Source: Vampirovibrio sp. (GTDB lineage Bacteria; Cyanobacteriota; Vampirovibrionia; Vampirovibrionales; JAJTHC01). From it: a stretch of DNA of 64,000 nucleotides. Positions 24,564 through 34,733 of the stretch are shown one piece after another (position 1 is the stretch's first letter; each line of letters opens with the position of its first letter). The stretch spans positions 620,001 to 684,000 of the forward strand of contig JACEUU010000003.1 of the NCBI GenBank assembly GCA_024998755.1, given 5' to 3'. The position numbers and the translations under genes were made by a program. The notes under the pieces were generated by a model, which saw only the letters and a program-made list of their open reading frames with translations, was not told the origin of the DNA and ran no database searches.

Positions 24564-27312
24564 TTTCGGTCTCGTTTTTCATGGGTGTGTCCGCCAACGT
24601 AGATTTTCGAATGTGATAAAGATCGAGTAAAGTATTTTTAACAGTAGGGTATAGATGAGACACTCCAAAAGAGTCAAATACTAATTGATCAAAAGCAACT
24701 CTATTTACTTCCTGAATTTCTTGCTCTAAAGGTAATACATCTCTATTGCAAACGGTTAACCAGCTTCTTTTCAGGCTTTTTTTAGTGTCCTCTGATAATT
24801 GATTTATATCCCACATCAAAAGGCTTGTCTTCATTCTTTCTGCAGATAAATCCAAAACTCCTAGACCTCTACCAAAGCCATTCGCTTCTATGAAGAATAT
24901 CCCAAGTACTGAATTCAAAAGGGCATGAGCTAAATCGATATCTAAGTTAGATTGCTTAGAAGTGAAACGGATTAAACGTTGATTTACAAATCCTCTTTGC
25001 TGCATTTTTGCAGCGAAGAGACGATCCTCTGGATTCATTCCCATCACAATATCTGCTTGTGCTTCTGTTCTCATCTCATACCAAAAACTATTAGCACGTG
25101 TTAATACTTCGGGAAGTGATTTCCCTTTTTCGTTGCATTGTGATTCGAATTGTTTAACCCAAGCAAAAGCACCTTGTTTATTCATGGATTCCAAGAACTC
25201 CATATCATCCGAGCAACAGAATGCCTGACTATCTGGTTGGGCGAAATACGCCTTAACTGTACTCATGTTTTTCAGTACGGGTCTCAAATATTCAGATTCT
25301 ATGGTGTGATTATTAGAGGGGTAGAATAACTTATCCCAACCTCTCCTTTCACCTCTTGCAATATCGAAAACGGTAGATGCTTTCACTAACTTAGTTTTAA
25401 GAAGATGAAACCAAGATATATTGGTAAAAAAGGGCATCCATGAAGAAAAACATTGGCTATGTTGTGCTATTTGTTGTTTCGTATGTAAAAAAGAAGAGAA
25501 TGTTGAATTATGAACTTCTTGTCTTAAAATCGAGCTATTGAATATATTTTGAATATCTGCCTCAATCCAATCGTCTAAGCACTTGTGCGTTTTCACAAAT
25601 AAAACATCTCCCAAAGAAGAGGAGTCTGAATTCTTACTTAAAACAATCAAGCTAGTAACAACATCAGCATTTTTAAACCATTTACCTTTTGCAGAAATAA
25701 CAACGGTCAAAATCTCAAACTTACCACGCAGACTTTTTAATAACTTTTCTCTCCAATTCGTACCAAGCCATGAATTAGAGACTATTAAACCTACTTTACC
25801 ACCCTCTTTTACTAAATCATATATTTTATGAAGAACATAAGCCCAAAGATCAGATTTCCCATCAAGACCTAAATCCTTTGCCACTGGCAAATTAGGATTC
25901 ACTGCTCCTGCATCTTCAAAGCGTACAAAAGGAAGATTAGAAACTATGCAATCGAATAAAGGTAACTCTCTTCGTATTCTCTCCCCAGAGTTCGGGTCTG
26001 TAAAAGTCAATGACTCTCGATATTCTAAAGTAAAAACATCCTTACAGAAAACTTGAACTACCTCTCCCATGACCTCGGGAAATGCTAAAGATAGCGTACT
26101 TAACTGTAAAGGTAGCTGGAATTTATCCGATGCCCAAACAGTTTTTAAACAGTCCTGAGGGCTTAACGAAGAGTTTCCTTTTTTATACTGATAAACAGCC
26201 TTTGGGATAGTCCCTGTTCCACAACAAGGGTCTAAAACCGTTCCTTCTAAATTATCTAAAGTCAGTGCAACTAATAGTTCAGCCAACTTGTTTGGTGTGG
26301 GATATTGACCTACCATTTTTCTATTAGAGATTTGTATAGATGATTCTAGTACATTCTTAAAAATTTCGTGAGGAATGGATTGTAATTCCAAAGTGCTTAA
26401 AAACTCATTGAGTTGGCAAATCCCATCCCATGCTACTTCGCCTATAAAAGCATCTAAAAAAGCAGGCTCAAATACATGGAAGAAATCACATAAGCTAGTT
26501 AGCTTTTCGAAAACAATAATTGCCTCTTCTATATTACTACCGCATTTAATTTGTTCAATTACCCTAGCTTCATCTCTAAATTGCTTAAGATAGTGGGCAA
26601 ATAAAATTCTATTCGACCAATTAATCAGTGTCGTTTTTGCAAGAATGTTATAATCAAGATCCTTAATTTTATCAGAAAAGTATTCTACTTTAGACTCCTT
26701 CCACCACTGCCCAATGTTTGCACGTAAAACAGCGTCTTTTTGAGAGTTCATTTGGATAGCATCTGCTACTTGACCGCTAAACATATCAATAATGGTTGAA
26801 ACAAGTTGATCATCAAAAAGTTCTTGAACACTCGATGATTTCAAACTGCCGAAATAAAATAAATCATTTAGGTCATCTAGTATTTCATGCAGTAAGGGTA
26901 ACCACTTATGCTTAGAAAATTGAACCTCATTCCGATTCAAAACGCCTATGGTTTCGTAAGTTTTTAAACATTCTAATTGATTTTTAGCGTCAATCTTATA
27001 CAGGCGTGCTTGATCCACATTCCAAAGTAAAAAGCTTTTTGTACCCATCCTAATAGCTTTGGCTTTTGCGTTTTCTATAAAATCCACATTGTCTAAAGAG
27101 GTGTCAGGGAATTTCAATTCCCAACCTTGATAAATTAAATTTTGGTAACTATCCCCAAACAAAATTACGTCCGGGAACAGTGTTGTCCTTCCCCCACCTA
27201 GAGAGGACTCACCCCCAGCACGTACAATTGACTTACTACGCCCTTTAGAATAAGCATTTATTTCAGAAATAACATCTATTGCCCACGACCGTTCATTTTG
27301 CTTAATTATCAT
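24544..27312 (-). CDS. Type IIG-like restriction-modification protein (N6-adenine methylase with N-terminal nuclease)
   Basis: A 922-aa single-chain protein. The N-terminus has FPDVILFG followed by YQGWELKFPD (PD...ExK nuclease pattern, residues 48-72). The middle has SAM motif I VLDPCCGTGTIPKAV (near residue 360) and the catalytic motif as CIVSNLPFVRF (near 460), where N-P-P-[FY] is replaced by N-L-P-F. A long C-terminal region probably holds target recognition. The start overlaps the stop of the preceding methyltransferase gene by 1 nt (TAATG), so both form one operon. Recognition site unknown. Confidence 0.82.
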   Translation of the reverse strand: MIIKQNERSWAIDVISEINAYSKGRSKSIVRAGGESSLGGGRTTLFPDVILFGDSYQNLIYQGWELKFPDTSLDNVDFIENAKAKAIRMGTKSFLLWNVDQARLYKIDAKNQLECLKTYETIGVLNRNEVQFSKHKWLPLLHEILDDLNDLFYFGSLKSSSVQELFDDQLVSTIIDMFSGQVADAIQMNSQKDAVLRANIGQWWKESKVEYFSDKIKDLDYNILAKTTLINWSNRILFAHYLKQFRDEARVIEQIKCGSNIEEAIIVFEKLTSLCDFFHVFEPAFLDAFIGEVAWDGICQLNEFLSTLELQSIPHEIFKNVLESSIQISNRKMVGQYPTPNKLAELLVALTLDNLEGTVLDPCCGTGTIPKAVYQYKKGNSSLSPQDCLKTVWASDKFQLPLQLSTLSLAFPEVMGEVVQVFCKDVFTLEYRESLTFTDPNSGERIRRELPLFDCIVSNLPFVRFEDAGAVNPNLPVAKDLGLDGKSDLWAYVLHKIYDLVKEGGKVGLIVSNSWLGTNWREKLLKSLRGKFEILTVVISAKGKWFKNADVVTSLIVLSKNSDSSSLGDVLFVKTHKCLDDWIEADIQNIFNSSILRQEVHNSTFSSFLHTKQQIAQHSQCFSSWMPFFTNISWFHLLKTKLVKASTVFDIARGERRGWDKLFYPSNNHTIESEYLRPVLKNMSTVKAYFAQPDSQAFCCSDDMEFLESMNKQGAFAWVKQFESQCNEKGKSLPEVLTRANSFWYEMRTEAQADIVMGMNPEDRLFAAKMQQRGFVNQRLIRFTSKQSNLDIDLAHALLNSVLGIFFIEANGFGRGLGVLDLSAERMKTSLLMWDINQLSEDTKKSLKRSWLTVCNRDVLPLEQEIQEVNRVAFDQLVFDSFGVSHLYPTVKNTLLDLYHIRKSTLADTPMKNETETDCLPT

Positions 27313-28202
27313 TATAATTTAACAACCCTTGGATTGCCACCACAAGAGAGAAGACGCTCTTTCGCAATGGAAATAAAATCGATTTCATGGTCTTTAAATC
27401 TATGTGATTCTTGGTTAAGTTCTATACCACAATAACGACGACCTTCTAAATGTGCTGATACTAAGAAAGAACCACTACCAAAAGTATTATCTAAAACAAT
27501 ATCCCCTTTTTTGGTAAAAGTTCTAATTAAATAGCGACCTAGTTCTACTGGTTTTTGAGTTGGATGCCAAACCATTCTTTCCTTCTCACTTTCAGCTGTT
27601 TTAAAATAGATAACATCCGTTGGATAACGCAAACCTTCACTTTTTACATGGCATGGTTCAAAATCACCGTAACTACCTGACAGTTGATTTTTTCTAATCC
27701 CCTTATCATAAGGACTTCCTGAACTCATTTGAGGTTCATAGTAGGGAGGCTTGTTATAAAAAATGCAAATATCCTCATGCTTTCTAAGGGGCTGCTTTTT
27801 TGCATTTAAAAAATTAGTTGCTTTAGACTTTTCCCATACAATTTTATACTTAAACCATTGCTCATTAGATAAAATCAGTTTAGCTGTAAAAATACCTTGG
27901 GAAGTTAAGGCAATAACACCATTAGGCTTTATAATTCTTTTATACTGATACCATAGTTTTTGAAGGTCAATAACAGAATCCCATTTATTTTGAGTCGTTC
28001 CATAAGGCAAATCACATAGAATAAAGTCCATACAAGAATCGGGCAATCGTTCCATCAATTCTAAGCAATCAGCTTGAAAAAGAACATTTTCATAATCAAT
28101 AGAATTTTCTGTAACAAAAGAAGATCTAATAGCATTATTAGGAATTAGAAGAGGTACTGCCATTTTTTGCAACTTCACATTTTGTTTGATAAGAACGACC
28201 AC
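27312..28202 (-). CDS. Site-specific DNA methyltransferase, beta class (N6-adenine or N4-cytosine)
   Basis: The 296-aa enzyme has the catalytic motif first (ILCDLPYGTTQNKWD, a D-L-P-Y variant of D-P-P-Y, near residue 66) and the SAM motif last (VLDNTFGSGSFLVSA near residue 242, then GIELN), the order of beta-class methyltransferases. WHPTQKPVEL lies between them. It starts with GTG at 28202; an in-frame ATG at 28163 is an alternative. It is coupled to the type IIG gene downstream and probably protects the same or an overlapping site. Confidence 0.88.
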   Translation of the reverse strand: MVVLIKQNVKLQKMAVPLLIPNNAIRSSFVTENSIDYENVLFQADCLELMERLPDSCMDFILCDLPYGTTQNKWDSVIDLQKLWYQYKRIIKPNGVIALTSQGIFTAKLILSNEQWFKYKIVWEKSKATNFLNAKKQPLRKHEDICIFYNKPPYYEPQMSSGSPYDKGIRKNQLSGSYGDFEPCHVKSEGLRYPTDVIYFKTAESEKERMVWHPTQKPVELGRYLIRTFTKKGDIVLDNTFGSGSFLVSAHLEGRRYCGIELNQESHRFKDHEIDFISIAKERLLSCGGNPRVVKL

Positions 28203-28361
28203 ATGAAATATATTACATTAGACACAACTAAAATGTAAAACATTCAATATTTTCAAGATCAAAAATTCCTATAGCTACAAAAAATACACTTGGTTGGAAG
28301 CTTTTCGAACTGCTTTAACCGAAACACCGCATTCTGTTTCCTTACAATTATGTAAGATGGG

Positions 28362-31202
28362 CTAATCGACACCTTCCACAAAAGTCAAAAAGAAATTGAT
28401 AATTTTTTCAATAACCCGCTCTGCTATCGTTTTTCGATTCCTTAAACTAGGAGGCGTTTCCATTATAGCAATGACCTCATCACGCATCGGTGGCTTGTTA
28501 GTATAAAGGTAATTGCTGTGGAGCTTCTCTAACCCTTTTAACGCAAGCCCCTCTTCTTTACTAAGGGCAATGAGTGCATTTTGTTTGGCTTCATCCCAGT
28601 AAGCGTCAAACGCTTCACGAATATCCGAATGAGGAGAAATAAACGCTAGATATTCCGACATAAACCGCTCAATCAGTTCTTTTTTGCTCCGTAATTGAAT
28701 AGTAGAATCCAAAACATCCATAATATTTTTACGAATGCTTGCTTGTTCTTCAGGTGGTTTACCAACCATTGCACCAAGCAAGTTAATAATATAACTCACG
28801 TTGATACTATCCCGACTAATCAACTCCATTTCAAAATCAATATCGTTTAAAATAGAAACTTTCTCTGTTTGCTTCTCACTTTTTACCTTGTCGTGAAGAT
28901 CCAAATACTTACTTCGAAAATCCGCAAATAGTTGTTCATCAATGGGTAAATCATCAAACGTAAATTCGGTAAAACATTCCAACACATTTTTTACACGAAT
29001 CACTTCACGAAAAGCTTGTATAAACGAAAGCTCCTCTTTCTCCGTTTGAAGTGCATCAACACTAGCTGCATTAGGCGTGATGTTAAGAAGGTTTGTAACG
29101 GCTTCTTTGAACTTTTCCAGATACGATTCATAAGGGGCAATGACGACGGCTTCAGGAGCATCTTTGTTGGCAAATAACGTGATAGCCTCATCTGTAGCGG
29201 GCTTTAAATTACGGAAGCAAACAACATTCCCCTGAGATTTCAGTTGTTTGAATACACGGTTAGTACGGGAATAAGCCTGTAGCAACCCATGAAACTGTAA
29301 ATTTTTATCCACATAAAGGGTGTTTAATGGTGGGCTATCAAACCCCGTTAAAAACATATTCACCACCAGCAAAATATCAATCTGTTTTTCTTTAACCCGC
29401 TTACCAATATCCTGATAATACTGATAAAATAGCTTACTATCCTTTGTAGAATAATTAGTGGCAAATAGGGCATTATAATCTTGAATATAAGCGTCTAGTT
29501 TTTCTCTGCTGTGTTTGTTGATTGGGGCATCGTCATCAGGTAGTTCAGCCCCTGTAGCCATACCATTGGCATCCGCATCTTCTTCATTGGCTTGATAAGA
29601 GAAAATAGTCGCAATTTTTAGAGTGTGTTCGCCTGCTTCTTTTTTTGCCTTAAATAAATCATAATAGTAGGAAAGGGCTTTAACGCTTGAAACACAAAAC
29701 ATGGCTGTAAATTGACGGTCGTGGGTTTTACGGTTGTGGTTAGCAATAATGTAGTTTGCAATGTTGGTTAACCGTTCAGGGGCATCCATCACTTCGGCGG
29801 TATCAATGGCTTCCACATCAATATCTACAATATGATCTTTCTGTTTGAAGGTACGAATGTATTCCACCGAAAACTTTAAGACGTTCTCATCTCGAATGGC
29901 ATCCGTAATTAAATAAGTGTGAAGCCGTTGTTCGAATAAATCGGCTGTTGTTCGCTTCCCTGCATCGGTTTTAGCGGCGTTTTCGGCTAAGATAGGCGTA
30001 CCCGTAAAGCCAAACATCTGCACATTATTGAAATACGCCTTAATGCGTTGATGCGTTTCGCCAAATTGACTACGATGACACTCATCAAAAATAAAGACCA
30101 TCCGCTTCTCTTTTAACCCTGTCATGGTGGCTAAGTAATGGTTTTTAGTAATAGCCGTATTCAATTTTTGCAGGGTGGTTACAATCAGCGGAGCATCGCT
30201 TGAAAACTGTTTTACTAGCTGAGCCGTATTCGTTGTGGCATCGACACTACCTTCTTGAAAGCTGTTAAATTCTTTAATGGTTTGGAAATCTAAATCTTTT
30301 CTATCCACCACAAATACCACTTTATGGACATGAGGGCTTTGCGTTAAAATTTGGGCGGTTTTAAACGATGTAAGCGTTTTGCCTGAACCCGTTGTGTGCC
30401 AAATATAACCGTTTTTGGTAGTGTTTTTAACGTGTTCCACAATGGCTTCAACGGCGTAATACTGGTACGGACGCAACGCCATAAGTACCTGCCTACTTTC
30501 GTTTAAAACCACATACTTTGTAACCAGTTTGGAAAATTGACATTTTTCTAGAAAAAGCGTGGCAAATTCACTGAGTTGAGAAACCCGTTTATTGTCAAAA
30601 TCCGTCCAGTAGAAGGTTTGTTTGTAATCTCTTGCGGTAACGGGGGTATTAGCGTAATACTTGGTATTAACGCCATTGCTAATAACAAACAACTGAATAT
30701 AGCCAAATAAGCCCGCCCCAGCCCCAAAGCTATGCCGATGGTATCGATTGGTTTGGTTGAAGGCTTCTTTCAGTTCAAGCCCTCGTTTTTTTAGTTCAAT
30801 TTGACACAAGGGTAAGCCATTAACCAGTAACGTAACATCATACCGATTTTTATAATTATCGCCTTCCATGGTTATTTGATGCGTTACTTGGTACTGGTTT
30901 TGACACCACTGAATTTGGTTGATTAAATCAATGTAGCCCGTCGTGCCGTCATCCTTGGTGTAATCAACCTTGCCCCGCAATGTTTTCGCTTTTTCAAAAA
31001 TGTTGCCACGGCTTAGTTTGTTGAGAATTTGTTTAAATTCATACGCTGAAAACAATCGGTTGTTATGGTGTTCCAACTGCTTTTTTAGGTTGGTAATTAA
31101 ATCCGCTTCGTTGGCGATGCTGACCTTTTCCCAGCCCAAGGTTTGCAGTTGGTCAACTAATTCGGCTTCTAGTTGTGCTTCGCTTTGGGTGGTGTTGGTC
31201 AT
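28362..31202 (-). CDS. hsdR: Type I restriction-modification ATPase/endonuclease subunit (locus 2)
   Basis: HsdR of 946 aa, of the EcoR124I-like branch judged by general layout. RYDVTLLVNGLPLCQIELKKRG (nuclease D...ExK) is near residue 130; Walker A WHTTGSGKTLTSF near 265; DECHRSQFGE (motif II) near 355; GFTGTPI near 395; a conserved LTGFDSPPLNTLYVDK region near 620. Its start overlaps the Abi_C gene by 4 nt (ATGA). It ends the leftward locus; 28203-28361 downstream shows no gene. Confidence 0.94.
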   Translation of the reverse strand: MTNTTQSEAQLEAELVDQLQTLGWEKVSIANEADLITNLKKQLEHHNNRLFSAYEFKQILNKLSRGNIFEKAKTLRGKVDYTKDDGTTGYIDLINQIQWCQNQYQVTHQITMEGDNYKNRYDVTLLVNGLPLCQIELKKRGLELKEAFNQTNRYHRHSFGAGAGLFGYIQLFVISNGVNTKYYANTPVTARDYKQTFYWTDFDNKRVSQLSEFATLFLEKCQFSKLVTKYVVLNESRQVLMALRPYQYYAVEAIVEHVKNTTKNGYIWHTTGSGKTLTSFKTAQILTQSPHVHKVVFVVDRKDLDFQTIKEFNSFQEGSVDATTNTAQLVKQFSSDAPLIVTTLQKLNTAITKNHYLATMTGLKEKRMVFIFDECHRSQFGETHQRIKAYFNNVQMFGFTGTPILAENAAKTDAGKRTTADLFEQRLHTYLITDAIRDENVLKFSVEYIRTFKQKDHIVDIDVEAIDTAEVMDAPERLTNIANYIIANHNRKTHDRQFTAMFCVSSVKALSYYYDLFKAKKEAGEHTLKIATIFSYQANEEDADANGMATGAELPDDDAPINKHSREKLDAYIQDYNALFATNYSTKDSKLFYQYYQDIGKRVKEKQIDILLVVNMFLTGFDSPPLNTLYVDKNLQFHGLLQAYSRTNRVFKQLKSQGNVVCFRNLKPATDEAITLFANKDAPEAVVIAPYESYLEKFKEAVTNLLNITPNAASVDALQTEKEELSFIQAFREVIRVKNVLECFTEFTFDDLPIDEQLFADFRSKYLDLHDKVKSEKQTEKVSILNDIDFEMELISRDSINVSYIINLLGAMVGKPPEEQASIRKNIMDVLDSTIQLRSKKELIERFMSEYLAFISPHSDIREAFDAYWDEAKQNALIALSKEEGLALKGLEKLHSNYLYTNKPPMRDEVIAIMETPPSLRNRKTIAERVIEKIINFFLTFVEGVD

Positions 31203-31828
31203 TCTGTTTCTAAATCCTGTTCTAAATTATAGTCCCCAAGTAATATTTCATATGTTTCGGGTTCTTGCTCAAAAAGGGCTTTACTGTATTTTACTTTGGC
31301 GTGTTCTGTTTGGTAACGTTCATCTAGGTAAATGTTAAAGGCTTCATTGTCATCATATTCTAAAACGGATTCTGCTAAATAGTCTAGCCGTTTAAGCATA
31401 TAGGTACACAAACTTTCCGTTATACCAATGATAAACTCTGCGAAATCTGCATCGTTTACTTGCTCTTTTAAAGAAGCCCTGCCATGCCCAATATCAGAAT
31501 GTTTATTGCGAAGTTCTCCAATGCACTGAACGACTGATCCTGCTCTCTTACATAAGTCAAAATCAGAAAAACCACGACCCTCTTGAAGCCTTCTTAAGGC
31601 ATCTTTAAAAAGCGTCTGTAGGTCAGTAGATTTATCTAAAACTTCTATTTTTTCTTTGGCTAGAACGTGGAGTGATAGTTTGGAGATTCCTTCAATAAGG
31701 GCTTTACAGGTTTCTATACTAATATCGGGCTTTTCTTCGATATTTTGTTCTATTATTTCAAGATGGCTAAGGTAATATTCAAGCCGATGCTTTTTAACTC
31801 GACGGATTTCATTTTTGAGCTTTTGCAT
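31199..31828 (-). CDS. Abi_C-domain protein (abortive infection C-terminus type)
   Basis: A 209-aa helical protein whose C-terminal part carries GELRNKHSDIGHG (Arg107 to His115), the pattern of the Abi_C family found in abortive-infection proteins; the R-N-x-x-[HS] element also resembles HEPN-type active sites. It lies between hsdS and hsdR, 9 nt after hsdS and overlapping hsdR by 4 nt, so it is an integral part of the R-M operon. I infer a back-up growth-arrest function triggered when restriction fails; the sequence alone does not show it. Confidence 0.75.
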   Translation of the reverse strand: MQKLKNEIRRVKKHRLEYYLSHLEIIEQNIEEKPDISIETCKALIEGISKLSLHVLAKEKIEVLDKSTDLQTLFKDALRRLQEGRGFSDFDLCKRAGSVVQCIGELRNKHSDIGHGRASLKEQVNDADFAEFIIGITESLCTYMLKRLDYLAESVLEYDDNEAFNIYLDERYQTEHAKVKYSKALFEQEPETYEILLGDYNLEQDLETE

Positions 31829-31837
31829 TATTAAACC

Positions 31838-32998
31838 CTACACAAACAGTTGTTGGAGCAAGCCTTTTTTGAAGGCTTGGGCGTGTTGGATGGCTTGGGC
31901 GGTTAAGCTAATTTTAGCATCTACCGCCGAGAGGCAGGCGGCTATTTTTTGTTGTTCTTCGGGGTGGGGAAATGAAATAGACATTTTTGAAAGCGTACCC
32001 ATAACTATATAAGGCGTGTTTCCTTCTTTCACTTCGGAAAAAATGCGTTTTTTCAAATGTTGATGCAAGTAGTGTTTTACAAATTGAATATTATGTTTAA
32101 AAGCGTCTAAAACATAGGTTCTTTGGTAAGCATTAAATTGACCATTATAATAATGAATATATCCGACATTAGCCCCATTGCCTGATATTAAGAGAGCCTC
32201 AGTGTTAAAAGCAGGTGTATTAATTCTATATACATCACGAGCACAAGTAAAAAACGGATAAATACCATTTATTACCATTGCATTAGCGTCGAGAGCTCCT
32301 GTTGTGATGTTGCAATGTTTACCTAATACGCTGTCTTCCCAAGCGGGGTAGGGGGAGCCATTGGGTTGGGTGAACCGAAGGGCTTGTGAAAACAGTTGTT
32401 GCATTAACCCCTTTTTGTAGGTTTGTAGCAGGGTGTGCTTTTGTTGCAAGTGGGCAATTCTCGCATCTACGGCGGTTAGGAAGCTGGCTATTTTTTGTTG
32501 TTCGGGGAGGGTGGGAAGGGGGAGTTTTAAAAGATTTATATCTTTTATGGTGAAGCCTTTAATTGATGTACCTTGAGATAGTGATATTAATTTCACTTTA
32601 TGCCTTAGTAACCAGTAGGCTATAAAAAAAACATTATCTTTTTTAGGTGTAAAGTTAGTAAAATCTTGACTTGTACAAAGCTCTTGTAGAGTTACCGCCA
32701 ATTTGCCCACACCTACCCTAGAGATGAGTAAAATACTATTTGAGGGTATAATTTTTGTTGCTGATTCTTTAACGGCTATTTTAGTTATAAATCTATTTGT
32801 ATGAATTGTGTGCAGATTATCTTCTTCAATATCAGAACTAGAAATCCAAGGTATATTACCAGACCAATAATGTTCTATTGAAGTATCAGGAGTTCCACCA
32901 CCACGGAATTCACCTAGGCTAGTAAAAGGTTTTTCTTCCCACTCCCCGCTAAACTCAGGGAAGCGAAGGGCGGGGGTGAGGGGGTTTTCTAATACCAC
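31838..32998 (-). CDS. hsdS: Type I restriction-modification specificity subunit (locus 2)
   Basis: HsdS of 386 aa. The start is the GTG at 32998-32996, which overlaps the hsdM stop by 1 nt (TAGTG) and gives VVLENPLTPALRFPEF, the usual opening of this subfamily; a longer reading from 33058 would run back into hsdM. Two target-recognition domains each end in a conserved PEQQKIASFLTAVDARIAHL-like helix (near residues 165 and 350). The locus order is hsdM, hsdS, Abi_C, hsdR. Confidence 0.93.
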   Translation of the reverse strand: MVLENPLTPALRFPEFSGEWEEKPFTSLGEFRGGGTPDTSIEHYWSGNIPWISSSDIEEDNLHTIHTNRFITKIAVKESATKIIPSNSILLISRVGVGKLAVTLQELCTSQDFTNFTPKKDNVFFIAYWLLRHKVKLISLSQGTSIKGFTIKDINLLKLPLPTLPEQQKIASFLTAVDARIAHLQQKHTLLQTYKKGLMQQLFSQALRFTQPNGSPYPAWEDSVLGKHCNITTGALDANAMVINGIYPFFTCARDVYRINTPAFNTEALLISGNGANVGYIHYYNGQFNAYQRTYVLDAFKHNIQFVKHYLHQHLKKRIFSEVKEGNTPYIVMGTLSKMSISFPHPEEQQKIAACLSAVDAKISLTAQAIQHAQAFKKGLLQQLFV

Positions 32999-34602
32999 TA
33001 GTTTTTCTCCTGTTGCAGTGTGCTTGCAAAGGGCGTTGCAATGCCTAATTCCGCACAAAAACGGGCAATGGTGGCATCTGTTTCCACCAGTTGCGTTTCC
33101 AGCCCTGCCAAGGCGTGGGCTACGGCGGTTAAATCCACCGTTTCTTCGGCTTCAAAGGTATCCACATAGCGGGGAATGTTCAGGTTATAGTCGTTTTCCG
33201 CTATTTCACTCAATGGGGCAACGTAGGCGTATTTTTCAATGGTTTTGCGTTGTTTGTAGGTGTGTATAATTTGTGAAACATGGGCATCGGTCAACACGTT
33301 TTGATTGCCTTGTTTCTCAAACTCTTTAGAAGCATCAATAAACAGAATGTTTTCGCTATGTACACGGCATTTTTTTAATACCAACACACAAGCGGGGATA
33401 GAAGTACCGTAGAAAATGTTGGCGGGCAACCCAATCACGGCATCTAAATAATTTTGTTCCCGAATAATATATTCCCGAATCGTGCCTTCGGCTGCTCCTC
33501 TAAACAACACGCCATGGGGTAGCACAATGGCGGCTGTGCCGTTTTCCGCTAGTTGATGAATAATGTGTTGCACAAAGGCAAAATCCGCTTTAGAACTTGG
33601 GGCTAATTTACCATATTGGCTGAATCGGTCATCTGTTTCATTCAGGGGGTTATCTGAACCCTTCCACTTGGCTGAAAACGGCGGGTTGGCAACAATGGCT
33701 TCAAAGCGTCTATCTTTGTGGGCGGGTTCTTCTAGCGTGTCTTCCTGTTTAATATCAAAATGGCTATAATGCACATCGTGCAAAATCATATTCATGCGGG
33801 CTAGGTTGTAGGTGGTTCGGTTGAGTTCTTGCCCAAAAAATTCGCTCACTTCCGCTTCTTTGGCAATACGCAACAATAACGAGCCTGAGCCACAAGTGGG
33901 GTCGTACGCACTACGGATTTTAGTTTTATCCAACGTAACCAGTTTGGCTAAAATTTTAGAAACTTGTTGAGGCGTGTAAAATTCGCCCGCCTTTTTCCCA
34001 GCACCAGAAGCGAATTGCCCAATCAGGTATTCGTAAGCGTCGCCTAGCACGTCGGATTCTACTTGGTCTAACTGGAAGTCAATGGCATCTAAATGGGTTA
34101 ATACTTTGGCAATCAGGGCATTTCTAGCTTCGGCGGTGCGTCCTAATTTGGTGCTGTTTAAGTCAATATCTTCAAACAGTTTATTGAAGTCGTCTTCGCT
34201 TTCGTTGCCCATTGTGCTTTGTTCAATGTCGTTTAAAATGGTCTGTAATTCATCTAAAATAAAATTGTCTGTCGCTTCAGGATTGTTTCCATCCACTTTA
34301 CCATTGCCCTTTTTGCTAATGGCACTAAATAGTTGTGTGGGTTTAAGAAAGTAGCCTAATTTTTCCAAAGAGTCTTCTGCAATATATTTGAGGTCTTCCT
34401 CATCTTGCACCAAGGTATAGTCTTTAATGGTTTCTGTTGCTAGTAATTTATTGGCATAGATGCATTGTTTTTCAGATAAGTACTTGTAGAAGATAAACCC
34501 TAAAATGTAGTCTCGGAATTCATCAGCATCCATTTTTCCCCGTAGTTCGTTGGCAATTTTCCATAATTGGGCTTCTAGCTTTTGCTTCTGTTGTTCAGTC
34601 AT
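32998..34602 (-). CDS. hsdM: Type I restriction-modification methyltransferase subunit (locus 2)
   Basis: HsdM of 534 aa, distinct from the copy at 14182. The N-terminus (LEAQLWKIANELRGKMDADE, ILGFIFYKYLSEK) is typical. The SAM motif AYDPTCGSGSLLL is near residue 235 and the catalytic IVANPPFSAKW near residue 310. It is the first gene of the leftward operon. The different subunit types of the two loci mean they were acquired separately. Confidence 0.95.
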   Translation of the reverse strand: MTEQQKQKLEAQLWKIANELRGKMDADEFRDYILGFIFYKYLSEKQCIYANKLLATETIKDYTLVQDEEDLKYIAEDSLEKLGYFLKPTQLFSAISKKGNGKVDGNNPEATDNFILDELQTILNDIEQSTMGNESEDDFNKLFEDIDLNSTKLGRTAEARNALIAKVLTHLDAIDFQLDQVESDVLGDAYEYLIGQFASGAGKKAGEFYTPQQVSKILAKLVTLDKTKIRSAYDPTCGSGSLLLRIAKEAEVSEFFGQELNRTTYNLARMNMILHDVHYSHFDIKQEDTLEEPAHKDRRFEAIVANPPFSAKWKGSDNPLNETDDRFSQYGKLAPSSKADFAFVQHIIHQLAENGTAAIVLPHGVLFRGAAEGTIREYIIREQNYLDAVIGLPANIFYGTSIPACVLVLKKCRVHSENILFIDASKEFEKQGNQNVLTDAHVSQIIHTYKQRKTIEKYAYVAPLSEIAENDYNLNIPRYVDTFEAEETVDLTAVAHALAGLETQLVETDATIARFCAELGIATPFASTLQQEKN

Positions 34603-34733
34603 GGGGGACTCTTTCTAATTGAGGTTATAAATATCACCTTCATATTACCATAAAGCAACGTACGGCTTTATGCGAGGGTAGAGGTATGGCTTTTAATGAC
34701 TGTAAAATCTCACACACACAGGAGGCATCAGCT

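Noticed and set aside
32999-33058. hsdS of locus 2 starting at 33058
   Set aside because: That start lies inside hsdM; GTG at 32998 overlaps the hsdM stop as in coupled operons and gives the normal HsdS N-terminus.
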